Shown one piece after another: positions 33,072-44,449 of a stretch of DNA of 64,000 nucleotides. The stretch spans positions 1,799,859 to 1,863,858 of the forward strand of contig JADCRB010000057.1 in assembly GCA_021464245.1 (NCBI GenBank). Reading direction: 5' to 3'. Each line of letters opens with the position of its first letter. The first letter of the stretch is position 1. The position numbers and the translations under genes were made by a program. The DNA comes from Carallia brachiata. Lineage: Eukaryota; Streptophyta; Magnoliopsida; Malpighiales; Rhizophoraceae. The notes beneath the pieces were generated by a model that was given only the letters and a program-made list of their open reading frames with translations, made no database searches and was not told the DNA's origin.

Positions 33072-35233
33072 TTAGACAGCTAAAGGGTTGAAGTAAACTA
33101 TAGGAAGACACTGAAGTGCAGGAGAAAAGTTCACGAAAAATTCTGAAGGAGCCTTAATATTGATGGCTTTATCCTGATCACTTCCTTCAAGCTTCCAGTC
33201 AAAGCATTGAACCATGGCTCCTACAACAGTACTAATCGTGCCAAATGCCAGGGTTTTTCCAGGACAAACTCTCCTTCCACCACCAAATGGAAGAAAGCTG
33301 CTGTTCATCAAGTCCATGTTAGCTTCAATTTCCTGAGCTTTATTATTATTATTATTATTGGAAAGCAAGAACCTCTCGGGGCAAAACTCGTCAGGATTTT
33401 CCCACACCTTTGGATCTCTCATGATTGTGTGAATGTTGATTAGCACGTTGGTGTCCTTTGGCACGTCGAAGCCTCCAAGTTTGCAGTTTTCGCTACAGAG
33501 TCTTGGGATTATTGAAGCTGGTGGATGCAATCTTAGTGTTTCCTTGACAACTGCATGCAAGTAGGGGATTTTGGAATGTCTGATTCTTCAATGATTTGGC
33601 CCTTTCCCACGACTGATTCTATCTCCTCTCTTAGTTTTTTTAATATAGCAAGATGGTCTATAAGCTCGGCCATTGCGCATATTATAGCGTCTGATGTAGT
33701 ACCTGTGCCCGCAATGAAGAGGTCCTGCCACAAAGATCGATGATAATTAAAAAGAGTAATAATGCTAATTAATATATGAAAAAATCTATATATATTATTA
33801 AACTGCATTCTTTGATATGATAATAGTACAGAATATCGCCATGAGTTAGCAATAAATATTTCATGACTTCAATTTTAGAAATATTTTCCCTGCGGAAACG
33901 GGTTCGGTTACAATTTGACAAATGACTCCAATTTGCAAATTGCCTAGCAAATTTGCCACTCAGGATGGAGTCGGGTACGGATCCTGATTTTTGATAGTCT
34001 AAAATTCTGTTTGATTGAAATGAGAATGAGATTTTTTAAAATTACAGTAAAATTTCTTCCAACAACAAAAAAATACTGAATATACTTTTTGTATTCTCCT
34101 TATAAAAAGTATTGCAGTTTTTTTTAAAATATCACACTCTTGTTCATTCAGGCAAATATTCCGACAAAACAAAATTGAGATTTATATTTTTTTTTTGCTT
34201 CGGGAGATATGCATGGAATTTTTTTTTTTTTGGATATGCATGGAATTGAAAGCAAGAGGAGATGGGAAGAATATACCGCAATGACACCCTTAATGTCTTT
34301 CCTCGTAATCTTAAATTCTGAACTATTACTATCATCTCTGTAAACTTTCAACAGAATATCCATCAAATCATTCTGATCTCCTGTTTGGCTTTCTTCATTG
34401 CCTCTGCTTTTCTTCTCGTGCTCCTCCAAGATCTTCTCCAGCAACTCGTCAAACTTTCTATTCAGATCCCTCAGCCGTCTCGCATACAACCAAGAGCCCA
34501 GTATTTTCAAAGGACCATCAAAAGCTTTAGCAATCAACAGCGTTGGAGCAACTTTAAGTGACCCATCTACCAGCTCTCTACACTTCTCTGCCTCGTTATC
34601 TTCCCCAGAGCACCTTGTGCTCATCACCATCCTACATATGCCGTTGTTAATTGCCCTCTTTATCTCACTAGATAGATCTATAATCTCACTTTTACAAGCT
34701 TTGTCAATTATTTTATGCAACAATTGCGCTAGTTCATCGCGTCGAACGTTGAAAGATCTCGATATCTGTTTCGCGGAAAGCAATTCTGTCACGCAGAGCT
34801 TTCTTGCAAATCTCCAGAAATCTCCATATGGGGCACCTGTTATCGCTGACTTCCCAAATAAAATGCCATCCTCCCCACCGTTTTTTGTCCTGTCGCTGAA
34901 AATAAGGTCCTGCGTTCTGTATATCTCGGTGGCGAGTGCCGTGGATGAGACTAGGAGGCACTCTAAATTGCCAAAGCGGAGGCGGATGAGGGGGCCGTGC
35001 TTGGAAACGAGGTTCTGGAAGCTCTTGTGGAATTCTAAGCTTAAGAGGTGAATATGACCGACGAATGGAATCGAGGGTGGGCTTGGAGGGAGACGGAGTT
35101 GCGTGGTTGGATTTGTGGACTTCTTGGAGAGTGAGTAGTAGAGAAGAATGATGGAGACAAGCCATAGGACGAGGAGGATCGCCAAGTTGCCTTGCAAGGT
35201 ATCAATAAGGAAGGTGGTGGCCATGGTTAGCAT
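33072..35233 (-). pseudogene. Cytochrome P450 copy 2 (CYP71 clan, CYP93/CYP705/CYP712-like), one frameshift
   Basis: Exon 1 is 35233-34277 (319 codons): ER anchor, LPPSPPSIPFVGHIH hinge, APYGDFWRFARKLCV, and SSEIKRAINNGICRMVMSTR, which resembles the CYP93/CYP712 region. Donor GCG|GTATAT, acceptor GCAG|GACCTC, phase-0 intron of 552 bp. Exon 2 is 33724-33072: I-helix FIAGTGTTSDAI (the usual AGTDTT Asp is Gly), KETLRL, FCPERF, haem loop FGGGRRVCPG and a final FNPLAV. Relative to copy 1 one base is missing near 33572, in the DIPK segment before KETLRL, so the frame shifts. The product would otherwise be about 536 residues, near family length. It is either a recent pseudogene or a sequence error in a working oxygenase. 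The substrate is unknown. Confidence 0.88.
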
Positions 35234-35332
35234 GCGGTTTCATGCAAGTCCGCAAAATGCTAAAAAAACTTCGTTTATGGATCCAAAAAAGTTGATAATC
35301 AACCTCTGGGTTTAGTTACATAAATTGAGTAG

Positions 35333-35340
35333 TATATATA
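35333..35340 (-). promoter_or_regulatory. TATA box of P450 copy 2
   Basis: TATATATA about 100 bp upstream of the ATG at 35233, in the same position as in copy 1. Confidence 0.55.
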
Positions 35341-35809
35341 GATCAGTGATGTCGATAATAGTGATGTCGATAAATTCAATCAAAGTTGACAAATTTCTCG
35401 TCGGTATCTTTTAATTTTGCCTTGTAAATGTGGATAAATATTTCACGGTACTTGCTAATTTTATTCTTTATTTTTTTATGAGTAAAATTAACTCATAATT
35501 TAATATTATTTAAATATTATTTTTAATTTTTTTTATTCTAGTAAATTTCACTTATTATCTAATATAAGATTATGAATAAATTACATTCACTTAAAAATAA
35601 AAAGTTAAAATAGAAATCCTCATATTTCACCTATGTATTACTACCGTATAAAATTAAAAAATTAGAAAATAGAAGGTTGATATAATTAAATTGTCTCACA
35701 AGAGAAAAATTGAGATTAGAGTTTAGGGTTTAGGATTTTAGAGTTTAAAGTTTAAGATTTAGAGTTAAGAAAAGTATAATTTATTCTTAAAAAAAGTTTA
35801 AGACATGTA

Positions 35810-37863
35810 GTTAATTTAATAATTTATTTTTTTAATTTAATATATTCTTCACAAGTTAATGACTTAAGTTTCACGTAATAATTTTATACTTACTAATCAC
35901 TAGTAACTTATTTCTATTTTAAATTGCAGAATAACCAGGGGCATAGGCCAGCTAGTTTGAAAGGACGGAAAAAAAAGAGTTGAGCACACCCTCAAAGTAA
36001 GCGGGTCTGGCTCTCTTTGATTGTTGAATTTTGTCTTGTAGTTGACTTCTCTCGAATATCAATTAAGTGTCTGAAAAGCAGAGTTTAACTTGCAAATTTG
36101 AAACGTTTAATCAATTAATACGTAGGAAAAGGATTTGCTGAAAGCGCAATTGGTTATTTTTGGTCACTTAATAAAATCTAACTTTAGTTTATTATTAAAA
36201 GCTAAAAAAAATTCGTTGAAAACAGAGTTATAAATACTTTCTCATTTATTTTATATGATATTTATTAATTTTACTCATTTTTTAAATGATAAAATTAATT
36301 CATGATTTAATACTATTTAAATATTATTTTTAATTTTTTTATTTAAATAAATCTCACTTATTATGTAATGTAATATTAGAATAAATTACACTTATTTAAA
36401 AAAAATCAAAATAAAAATCCCCATTTTATATATATGTCAAAAATTTTTTCCTTTGTGAATTGGGTCACGAAGACAAACATGAAACACCAAGGCCTGATGT
36501 TGAAGCAAGAGCCTTTTTTTTTCCGATTTTGATAAACTTAAGTTTGTACGTTCATCTGTATGATTATAATAAGTTCTATGGGGAGAAGGGCTCCAATTCC
36601 ACCTCATATATAGCCGAAAGGAACTTGGAAGTAGTAGTTTCTCTCTTTCTTTGTCTTTTTTTTTTCTTTTTTTGGCATTGTTGTACGTAAAATCATTCGA
36701 TAGTTAATTATGTATAGGTGGAAAAAAAAGAGATAAGGAGGGGCCTTTATTTGAATAAAATAATATTATTTATAATGTGCATATTATCGTTCACATTGTT
36801 TTTGTTGTACTAATTAGCATTAAAATTAAAAAAAAAAAAAAGAAGTTTCACTAGTTGGACAGAATTAAGTGGCAAGTTAGAGACACGTACAGTGGATCCT
36901 CACCATCTTTATAGATATTAAAATTAATATGAATTTTTACATTACAATAATAAAAAGACACACAATTAATTTAATATATTTTTTAAATTTAACATATTTT
37001 TTATAATTTAATAATTTAAATTTCACATATCAATTTTATACTTACTAATCACTAATAACTTTTTCTATTTTGAATTGCAAAATATCCGTGGGGCATAGGC
37101 CACCTAGTTTGAAAGTTTGAAACCAAAAAAAAAAAAAAAGTCAGCACTCCCTCGAAACAAAGGACTCTGGTCCTCTCTGATTGTTAAATTTTGTCTTGTA
37201 GTTCACCTCTTTCAAATATCAATTAAGTGTTTGAAAGCAAAGTTTAACTTGCAAATTTGAAACATTTAATCAATTAATACGTAGGAAAAGGATTTGCTGA
37301 AAGTGCAATTGCTTATTTTTGCTCACTTAATAAAATCTAACTTTAGTTTATCAATAAAAACTAAAAAAGAATTTGCTGAAAGTGGAGTTGTAACTACTTT
37401 CTCATTTATTTTATATGTATGTCAAAAGTAATTTTCTTTGTGAATTGGGTCGCGAAGGCAAACATGAAACACCAAGACCTGATGTTGAAGCAAGAGCCTT
37501 CTTTTTCCGATTTTGATAAACTTAAATTTGTATGTTCATCTTTATGATTATAATAAGTTTTAGGGAGAGAAGGGCTCCAATTCCACCTTATATATAGCAG
37601 AAAGGAACTTGGAAGTAGTCGTTTCTCTGTTTCTTTGTTGTTTTTTTCCTTCTCTTTTTTTGGCACGGTTATACGTAAAATAAATCGATAGTTAATTTTT
37701 CTCAGGAAAAACTTAATGTATAGGTGGAAAAAAAAATAAGGAGGGGCCTGTATTTGAATCAAATAATATTATTTATAATGTTTATATTATCGTTCATATT
37801 GTTTTAATTGTACAAATTACCATTTAAAATTTAAAAAAAAAAAAAATTCCTCTAATTGGACGA
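35810..37863. repeat. Tandem non-coding duplication of about 1.15 kb, second unit split by element B
   Basis: Unit 1 is about 35810-36945. Unit 2 is about 36955-37863 and resumes at 51061 after element B. Shared landmarks: TTTATACTTACTAATCACTA, AATTAATACGTAGGAAAAGG, and a block with TCGGCTATATATG/TGCTATATATAAG that also recurs at 17280-17900. Unit 1 holds the uninterrupted version of the element B insertion site near 36852-36895. No gene is seen. The short frames here are not conserved between units. Confidence 0.8.
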
Positions 37864-38751
37864 TGTAAAAGGTAAATTTCGAGTTTAAAACAAATAAATT
37901 CGAAAATATAAAAAATAAATTACAAATAAAAATATAAAATAAAAGGAAATTTACGTGGGGTCGATTTCCGTAGATCCTCCAATTAGTGTTCCTTTTTTTT
38001 TTAACTCCGTCAAGGGCTGCACGAACTTGATCTTGACAGAAATAAATTTTACAGCTTTCTCTTGAACTGGGTAGACTGAAACTGGATCTGATTTGACCGT
38101 TTAGGCTACGGTTAAGAACCGTAGAGACCTGATCTGAGCCGATCTGACTTAATTTCACCGAGAGTCGAAGGGATTTGTTTTCGGATGAGCTGCCTGAATT
38201 TTGCTGAGGGCCGTATGAGACTTGATCCCAGCCAGATTTGTAATATTTTGATATTTTCATATCTATATTCTCAAAAATTCAGATCTAGAGCGATCAGAGA
38301 ATATAAACCCAAAAATAACTTTAGAAATGGAAACAACAAATTTTTTGGGGTTTACCCCTGAAATATCTCTCGAAAAGAAGTTAGGAGAGTATACTGCAGA
38401 GTAAAAACACGTAGAAAAAGGAGAAATTTTCTTGAGAGATTTTCAAAATTTTCTTTTTCTCTCAAATTCTCTGAATTTTTCTATTTACAGATTTGCTGAA
38501 TGTGTTTTGAACTAGGGGGCAAGGGTCTATTTATAGGGTTTCCCCTCTCGTGTGAAAGCATGCGTGTGAAAAGAATAAGTCGATTTTTCTGTGTGAAAGG
38601 AATAAGTCGACTTTTCCGTATGAAAGGAATAAGTCGACTTTTCCGTGTGAAAGCACACGTGCGAAAGGAATAAGTCGACTTTTCCGTGTGAAAGCACACA
38701 TGCGAAAGGAATAAGTGGACTATTAACTCTTTTTTTTTCTTTATGTTTACA
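37864..38751 (-). repeat. Element B 3' LTR
   Basis: 888 bp. On the plus strand it begins TGTAAAAGGTAAATTTCGAG and ends TATGTTTACA. U3 (38555-38720) holds five to six copies of a roughly 30-bp unit with AATAAGTCGACTTTTCC, some separated by GTGTGAAAGCACAC hairpins. The TATA box (TATAAATA, minus strand) is at 38528-38535. U5 is shared with A and C. Confidence 0.92.
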
Positions 38752-39128
38752 AATGCCCCCCACTTCAAGGGTCGGTAAGGAAGAACTTTGCAGACGTAAT
38801 CCGCACCGAGTCTTGAAGTCCAGTTTGAAACTTGAGATGTCCTGATAAACATTGAATGTTAAAGTCTTCTAACTTTGACTATACATGCTGTTGTTGGATC
38901 GCAATAGGAATCCGATACGATCTTGAGAAAGTTAGCACCCCAGCCAATATAAAAATTGACATTCTGGCTCTAGGTGCGATTGAGCTTCCATAGCTCGCAA
39001 AGGCTAGTAAAGGTTCTTTGAAGTTCCAAAACTCTGGTAATGATGATCCGGTAGGCAAAAAACTTAAACCTCCCCAAGTGGAAGGCCCAACACCTCAAAA
39101 CTTCAAGACCGGCACACAGAGAGACTGA

Positions 39129-39431
39129 CTATAGTGATGATTCCCGAGTCTGCTCCAACGTAAGGAGAGTAGTTGGAACTTCCCTATACGTCGCCGCATC
39201 CAAAGGAAGATTAGGATGATTGCAGCTTCTCATCCCTCTGTGGTAGATGTGAACTAAGGAGAGTAGTTGGAACTCCATGACACCGATGGTGTTGGAGATT
39301 GAGTTTCGAGGGCTTTTAGAGATCCCTCGAGGAGGACTACCTCTTCTTTTCTTAACTCGTGCGCCTCCAACCTCTTGATCAAAGAACTTTCTGAGATAAG
39401 TGCAGAGACTAGTTATTTTCTTTTTGAGGAA
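39129..39431 (-). pseudogene. Short conserved frame in element B 3' region, start codon lost
   Basis: Matches the element A frame at 26953-27201 (KFFDQEVGGARVKKRRG, EFQLLSLVHIYHRGMRS and NLPLDAATYREVPTTLLT). The codon at the place of the A start is ATA. An insertion relative to A (SKSPRNSISN) is shared with element C, so it is probably ancestral. The function is unknown. Confidence 0.35.
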
Positions 39432-39668
39432 AAGAAGAGATAAGGGGTGAGTACTACAACTCGGACATGCAGCATCTATATACAAATAATAAAGAGTTCT
39501 TTTTTTGAAAATTCAAAAAGAAGGTACGCAGAATCGAGTAGGGTTATCCACGTCCCTTTCCCGCATAAGAGACAAAAGAGGCAGCGGCTGATGCGTGTCA
39601 CGAAAGTCGTTACCGTGTGTTGCAGAAGTCGTTGCCGTGTGCTGCAGAAGTCGTTGCACCTTATTTTG

Positions 39669-40289
39669 TCAGTCGTCTTGGCGGGGCCCAAGGCGCAGCT
39701 CCAAGTCAAGCTCGACCTCGTCTGGTGGGCCGATGATGTTGACGTCGCTTTCCGACTGGTTGATGCTGTCAGAATATTCTGGAAAGAGAGGCAAAATTTC
39801 GCCGGAATGACTCCTTTCTGCTAGAAAAATTCCTCCTAGACTTAAGTACCTAGGAGGGATGAACCCTTGGCTGACTCCATAAGACCACCAGGACCAGTAC
39901 GCATGCTTCCACAGGCTACGATTTTGATCGTTATAGCCTGAAGAGACCATTGCAGTGGTAGAACTCGGACCTGCTTCATTTGAGGGCGAAGTTGTACCGG
40001 TGGGATTTACTATCGGAACGGCAGACTGTTCTTTGGAAAAAGTAGCTCTCAGTGCTGGTTTCTTCTTGCTTCTCCAATTCTGGAACCAATAAAACACATT
40101 TTTTCCTTCGATTGCCCCGAGCGGGCGCAATCATGAGACAAGTTGGTAAATCTGAGATGCATTAGGAATAATAGCTCCATTGTTGTGGAAGACTTCTTCC
40201 AAAATTTGCAGTTGTGCCATGGTTGGTTGCCACCTTGTGCGGGGTGACCTTTCTTCTCCCTTGTCTTGAGGTTCTGCAACTAGTCCCAT
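39669..40289 (-). pseudogene. WUS/WOX-type homeobox frame of element B, with stop codon
   Basis: The ATG is at 40289-40287. The N-terminal half is frameshifted and a TGA replaces the Arg codon (CGA in element A) in helix 2 of the homeodomain, near 40131. Downstream the frame is open: IEGKNVFYWFQNWRSKKK, then the WUS-box-like ILPLFP and the EAR-like LDLELRL, ending GPRQDD. The CGA to TGA change is what deamination of a methylated CpG would give. The TATA box TATAAAAG is kept at 40377-40384. Confidence 0.88.
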
Positions 40290-40770
40290 CTTTCTTGTGG
40301 CAGAAGAGCAAAGATCTGGTATGTGGTGAAGATCGGTTGAGACTGATGCTAGGTTTCAGACTCAAACTCTCCGTCGCTTTTATATTTTTGGGCTATTCAC
40401 AGTTTATACTCATACGGGCCAGGAGTTAGATTGGATTTTGAACTTGGGTTCTGGACTGTGTTTAGAACTTGGAATTTTCGGGTTTTAGGCTTTGGATTGG
40501 ATTTGGGTCGAGTGTTTGGGCTTCTAGACTTGGATTTTTTTTCGATTTGGGTCGAGTGTTTGAGTTTTGGATCTGGACTTTTGGATTTGGGTTGAGTGTT
40601 TGGGCTTCGAGTTTTCTGAATTGAGCTCAAGTGTTTGGGTTTGGATTTTCGGGTTTGAATTTTCGCTTGGACTTTCAAATCAAGACTTCCCTTTTTTTTT
40701 TTTCATTTTTTTTCGATTTTTTTTATTTTTTATTTTTTTTGTTTTTTTTTTATTTTTTTTTTAAACATAT

Positions 40771-42071
40771 TTACACATAATACTGTTTCAAAAATTTACC
40801 ATTGATCGGGCCGATTCAAATGCCTTCTTGGTCTGACAGCATGTAAGCGTTGTGAGTGTAGACCTCCTGCACTAAGTATGGCCCGTCCCATTTGCAAATA
40901 AGCTTGTCACCAGGCCGATACTTAATGTTGATGGGTTGTCGCACTGCAAGAACAAGGTCTCCAATTTGAAAAGATCGAGGGCAGACCCTGCGGTTGAACG
41001 TGTTGGTGAGCCGGGCTTGGTAGCACTCAAGTTGCTGTTGTGCTTCGAGCCTCCTTTCATCGAGGGCTTCTAACTCATCCAGACGTAGGCGAGCATTCTC
41101 CTCCTGTGTGAGTCCTTCCAGAACAGCCATGCGCAGATGGAATCTGTGTTTCCAACGGCAGTATTGCTTCGACACCGTAGACAAGTGAGTATGGCGTCGC
41201 CTGTGTTGGAGTCCGGTAAGTTGTACGATACGCCCATAATGCCTCCGGAATTCTGTCATGCCAATCTCTTTTGGATTTAGAGACTACCTTCCGCAACAGG
41301 TTGCATAAGGTCTTGTTGAATGCTTCGCCAAGCCATTTGCTGGGGCATTGTACATGGATGACTTGTACTGCTTGAACTTGAACTTCTCGCAGAGCTTGTC
41401 GATCAAGCTGTTGTAGAACTGCTTACCATTATCAGTGATGATGAATCGAGGGACTCCATAGCGATAGATCAGCTGAGTCCGGATGAAATTGGCAACATGC
41501 TCCTTCTTTACCTCTCTAAGTGGAATGGCTTCAGCCCATTTTGAGAAGTAGTCGGTTGCTGCGAGGATGTACAGGTGACCCAGGGATGACTTTGGCAAGG
41601 GCCCCACTAAGTCGAGACCCCAAGCTTCAAAGGGCCAGGATGAGACAGTTGGATGCAGTGGCTCCGGTGGTTGATGTATGTAATTCGCATGAAATTGACA
41701 AGCTTGACAAGTTTTAGCAAACTCAATGAATCACGTACCATGGTTGGCCAGTAGTATCCCATCCTTCTGAGTTGGAAGTGCAACTTAGGCCCTGATTGAT
41801 GTCCGCCACAAACACCAGAATGTGCTTCAGCGAGAGCCTGTTTTGCCTCTTCATTGCCTAGGCAGCGAAGTAAAATTCCATCAAAAGACCTTCGATACAG
41901 AGCATCCTTGAGATATATGAAGCGGGGAGCTCGTCGTTGAATTTCTGTCTTATGACGACGATCTTCGGGCAGCTTCCCATGCTGTAGGTAGTCAATGATT
42001 GGTTGGCGCCAATCTTTCGTCCTTTGCAAGACGTACAGATACAGCGTTGGCTTATGTAGTTTCTTCATCAT
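40771..42071 (-). pseudogene. Element B integrase, damaged
   Basis: Zinc-binding region at about 41880-41640 (HSGVCGGHQSGPKLHFQ, with the HSGVCGGH motif intact), then the core (TDYFSKWAEAIP and ITDNGKQFYNSLID are continuous here, unlike in A). A one-base deletion near 41330 interrupts NGLA-EAF before the catalytic Glu. A stop (TGA where A has CGA) ends the frame just before IGPINGKF. The native stop would be at 40773-40771. Confidence 0.85.
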
Positions 42072-42239
42072 CCTTCTGTGCCACTATCCATTTCTGGCAT
42101 ACAGCAACAACTGTAGCCTGGATTTCTGATTTTGTAAGAGAGGTGGCCAAGTTAGCCAACGCGTCTGCCTGAGTGTTTTCTCGTCGAGGCACATACTCCA
42201 AGGTGATGCTTTCAAATTCATCCATTAGCTGTCGAGCAT

Positions 42240-43872
42240 GTTGATAGTAAGGTGCAAGATCCTATTTCTTCACATCATACATACAACCCTGTAAGTTGGT
42301 TGATGACGAGCTGGGAATCTTCATATCGACAGCCATTTGAAGACCAATGATCAAAGCCTGGTATTCAGCAACATTATTTGAACATAACTCACCGAGAATG
42401 ATAGCATATGGTAGTATTTGTCGTTGAGGAGTGACAAATACTATGCCGGCACCAGCACCATCACGTCTTGCTGCACCATCAAAGAACATCGTCCATGGTG
42501 GCAGTGTCTCAATGTAAAAGACCTCTTCAACTGGAAGATCATCTGTGAACTCCCAATCTGATGGAACAGGGTGATCTGCAAGGAAGTCTGCTAGAACTTT
42601 TCCTTTGACTGCTTTTTGAGGCACGTAGATAATGTCGTAGCTCTGTAGGATTACTGCCCACTTGGCAAGTCGTCCTGACAAGATTGGTCTAGATAAGATA
42701 TATTTGACAGGATCAGCTCTGGCAATGAGACGTACCGTGTGAGCTTGCATGTAGTGCCTCAGCTTGTCAATGGCAAAGAACAGTGCTAGACATGTCTTTT
42801 CAATGGGCGAATAACTCAGCTCCGGACCGTTTAGTGTTCTGCTCAAGTAGTACAGGGCAACTTCCTTTCCCTGCTCATTTTCCTGTGCAAGCAAGGCTCC
42901 CAAAGATCTTTCCTGCGCTGCAATGTAGAGAATCAACGACTTTCCTTGAATTGGAGCACCTAGGACTGGTGGATTGGAAAGGTACTTCTTTATGCTCTCA
43001 AAGGCTTTGCTGCAAGCTTCGTCCCACTCGAAGTTGACATCCTTCTTCATCAACCGATGGAAAGGTTGACATCTCCCAGCTAAATTGGAGATAAACGGCG
43101 AATGTAGGCCAGCTTTCCTTGTAGACTTCGCAGCTCGTGCAGGTTTTTAGGTTCAGGCATCTTTTGAATTGCCTCAACCTTTGACTGATCAACTTCGATT
43201 CCACGATGGCGCACCACGAACCCAAGAAACTTTCCTGATGTGACACCGAATGCGCACTTGAGAGGGTTCATTTTGAGCTGATGCCTCCGAAGTCTTTCGA
43301 AACTGTCTTGAGATCCTCGAGGTGGTCTTTGCGCTTCTTAGTCTTTACAACTAAGTCATCAACATAACATTCTACAATCTTGTGCAGCATGTCATCAAAA
43401 ATTTTTTGCATAGCACGTTGATAAGTGGCGCCAGCATTTTTAATCCAAACGGCATAACTTTGTAGCAGTATATACCTTTTGGGGTGCGGAATGCTGTCAA
43501 CTCCTCGTCTTCTGGTGCCATTCTGATTTGGTTATAGCCTGAAGAACCATCCATGAAGGACAATGCTTCGTGACCCGTTGTTGCATCGACTGTGATCTCC
43601 GTTATGGGCAACGGAAAGTCATCTTTCGGGCAGGCCCTGTTAAGATCTCGAAAATCAACACATACCCTCAACTGTCCATTCTTCTTTCTTACCGGGACAA
43701 TGTTGGCAATCCACGTTGGGTAGGTGACCTCTCGGATGAAGCCAGCATTGATCAGCTTGTTACCTCCTCCTCGATTTGTGGAATGAGTTCCGGGCGGAAC
43801 CGTCGTTGTGGCTGCTTGACAGAACGAACACCCTTCTTTACTGCTAGACGATGCACCGCAATTTTGGGTCAA
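42240..43872 (-). pseudogene. Element B reverse transcriptase and double RNase H, frameshifted
   Basis: RT motifs are in the frame 43872-43372 (KKNGQLRVCVDFRDLN, MDGSSGYNQI, MPFGLK), with a break after MPFGLK. The next pieces are at 43271-43080 (MNPLKCAFGVTSGKFLG). The frame 43053-42262 covers the Ty3-type RNase H and most of the plant-type RNase H (MFFDGAARRDGAGAGIVF, NNVAEYQALIIGL). The end of the second RNase H is deleted or shifted near 42275 (PSSSSTNLQGC). Confidence 0.87.
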
Positions 43873-44449
43873 GTCCAGGCATTTCTTTGTAACTCCATGC
43901 GAACACGTCCCTGTATTGACTTAATACCTGAACATATTCTTGCTCTTCTTCTGCAGTAAGTAAAGCACTTACAAATGTAGGTCGAGGATCTTCCGGAGAG
44001 CCAAGATTGACCTCCTTGAGTTCATCAACAGTCCACCATCTTCAAGTTCCGGGGGAGCCTCCTTCACTTCACCGTCTGATGAGTCGGACCAGCCTCCTCG
44101 CTAATTGTGACATGAAATGTAGAACCTCTGACTTCACCTTCTTTGTTTGACTGGATAAGCCTGTCTTGTTTGGTGGTGGTGGTGATGGCACGTGCATCAG
44201 CTGCTCGGCTTCGGCTCTTTAGCGTGATCCGCACAGGTGACTTCTCCTGATAGCCTAAGCCAGGTCGGGACTGTGATGTTTGAGAAGCGGCGCCATGTGT
44301 GGACGGCAGCGTACCCATTGTGCTCGGGTTTGAGAAGTCATAGCCCGCCTTTGCCAAAAGCTTGTATGCATTAGGATCAAATCCTTTGTGTTCTTCTTTC
44401 TGGAAGTGAGCCGCCTTCGACTGCCCCCGTGTGTGGTTTGACGAAGCCT

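Larger units (their letters stand above)
32335..35790. repeat. Segmental duplication copy 2 (partner 9180-13050)
   Basis: Same content and orientation as copy 1 but without the solo LTR. Differences include an extra short tandem duplication of AGTGATGTCGATA in the promoter-proximal region (35343-35372) and extra sequence at 35430-35620. Confidence 0.9.
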
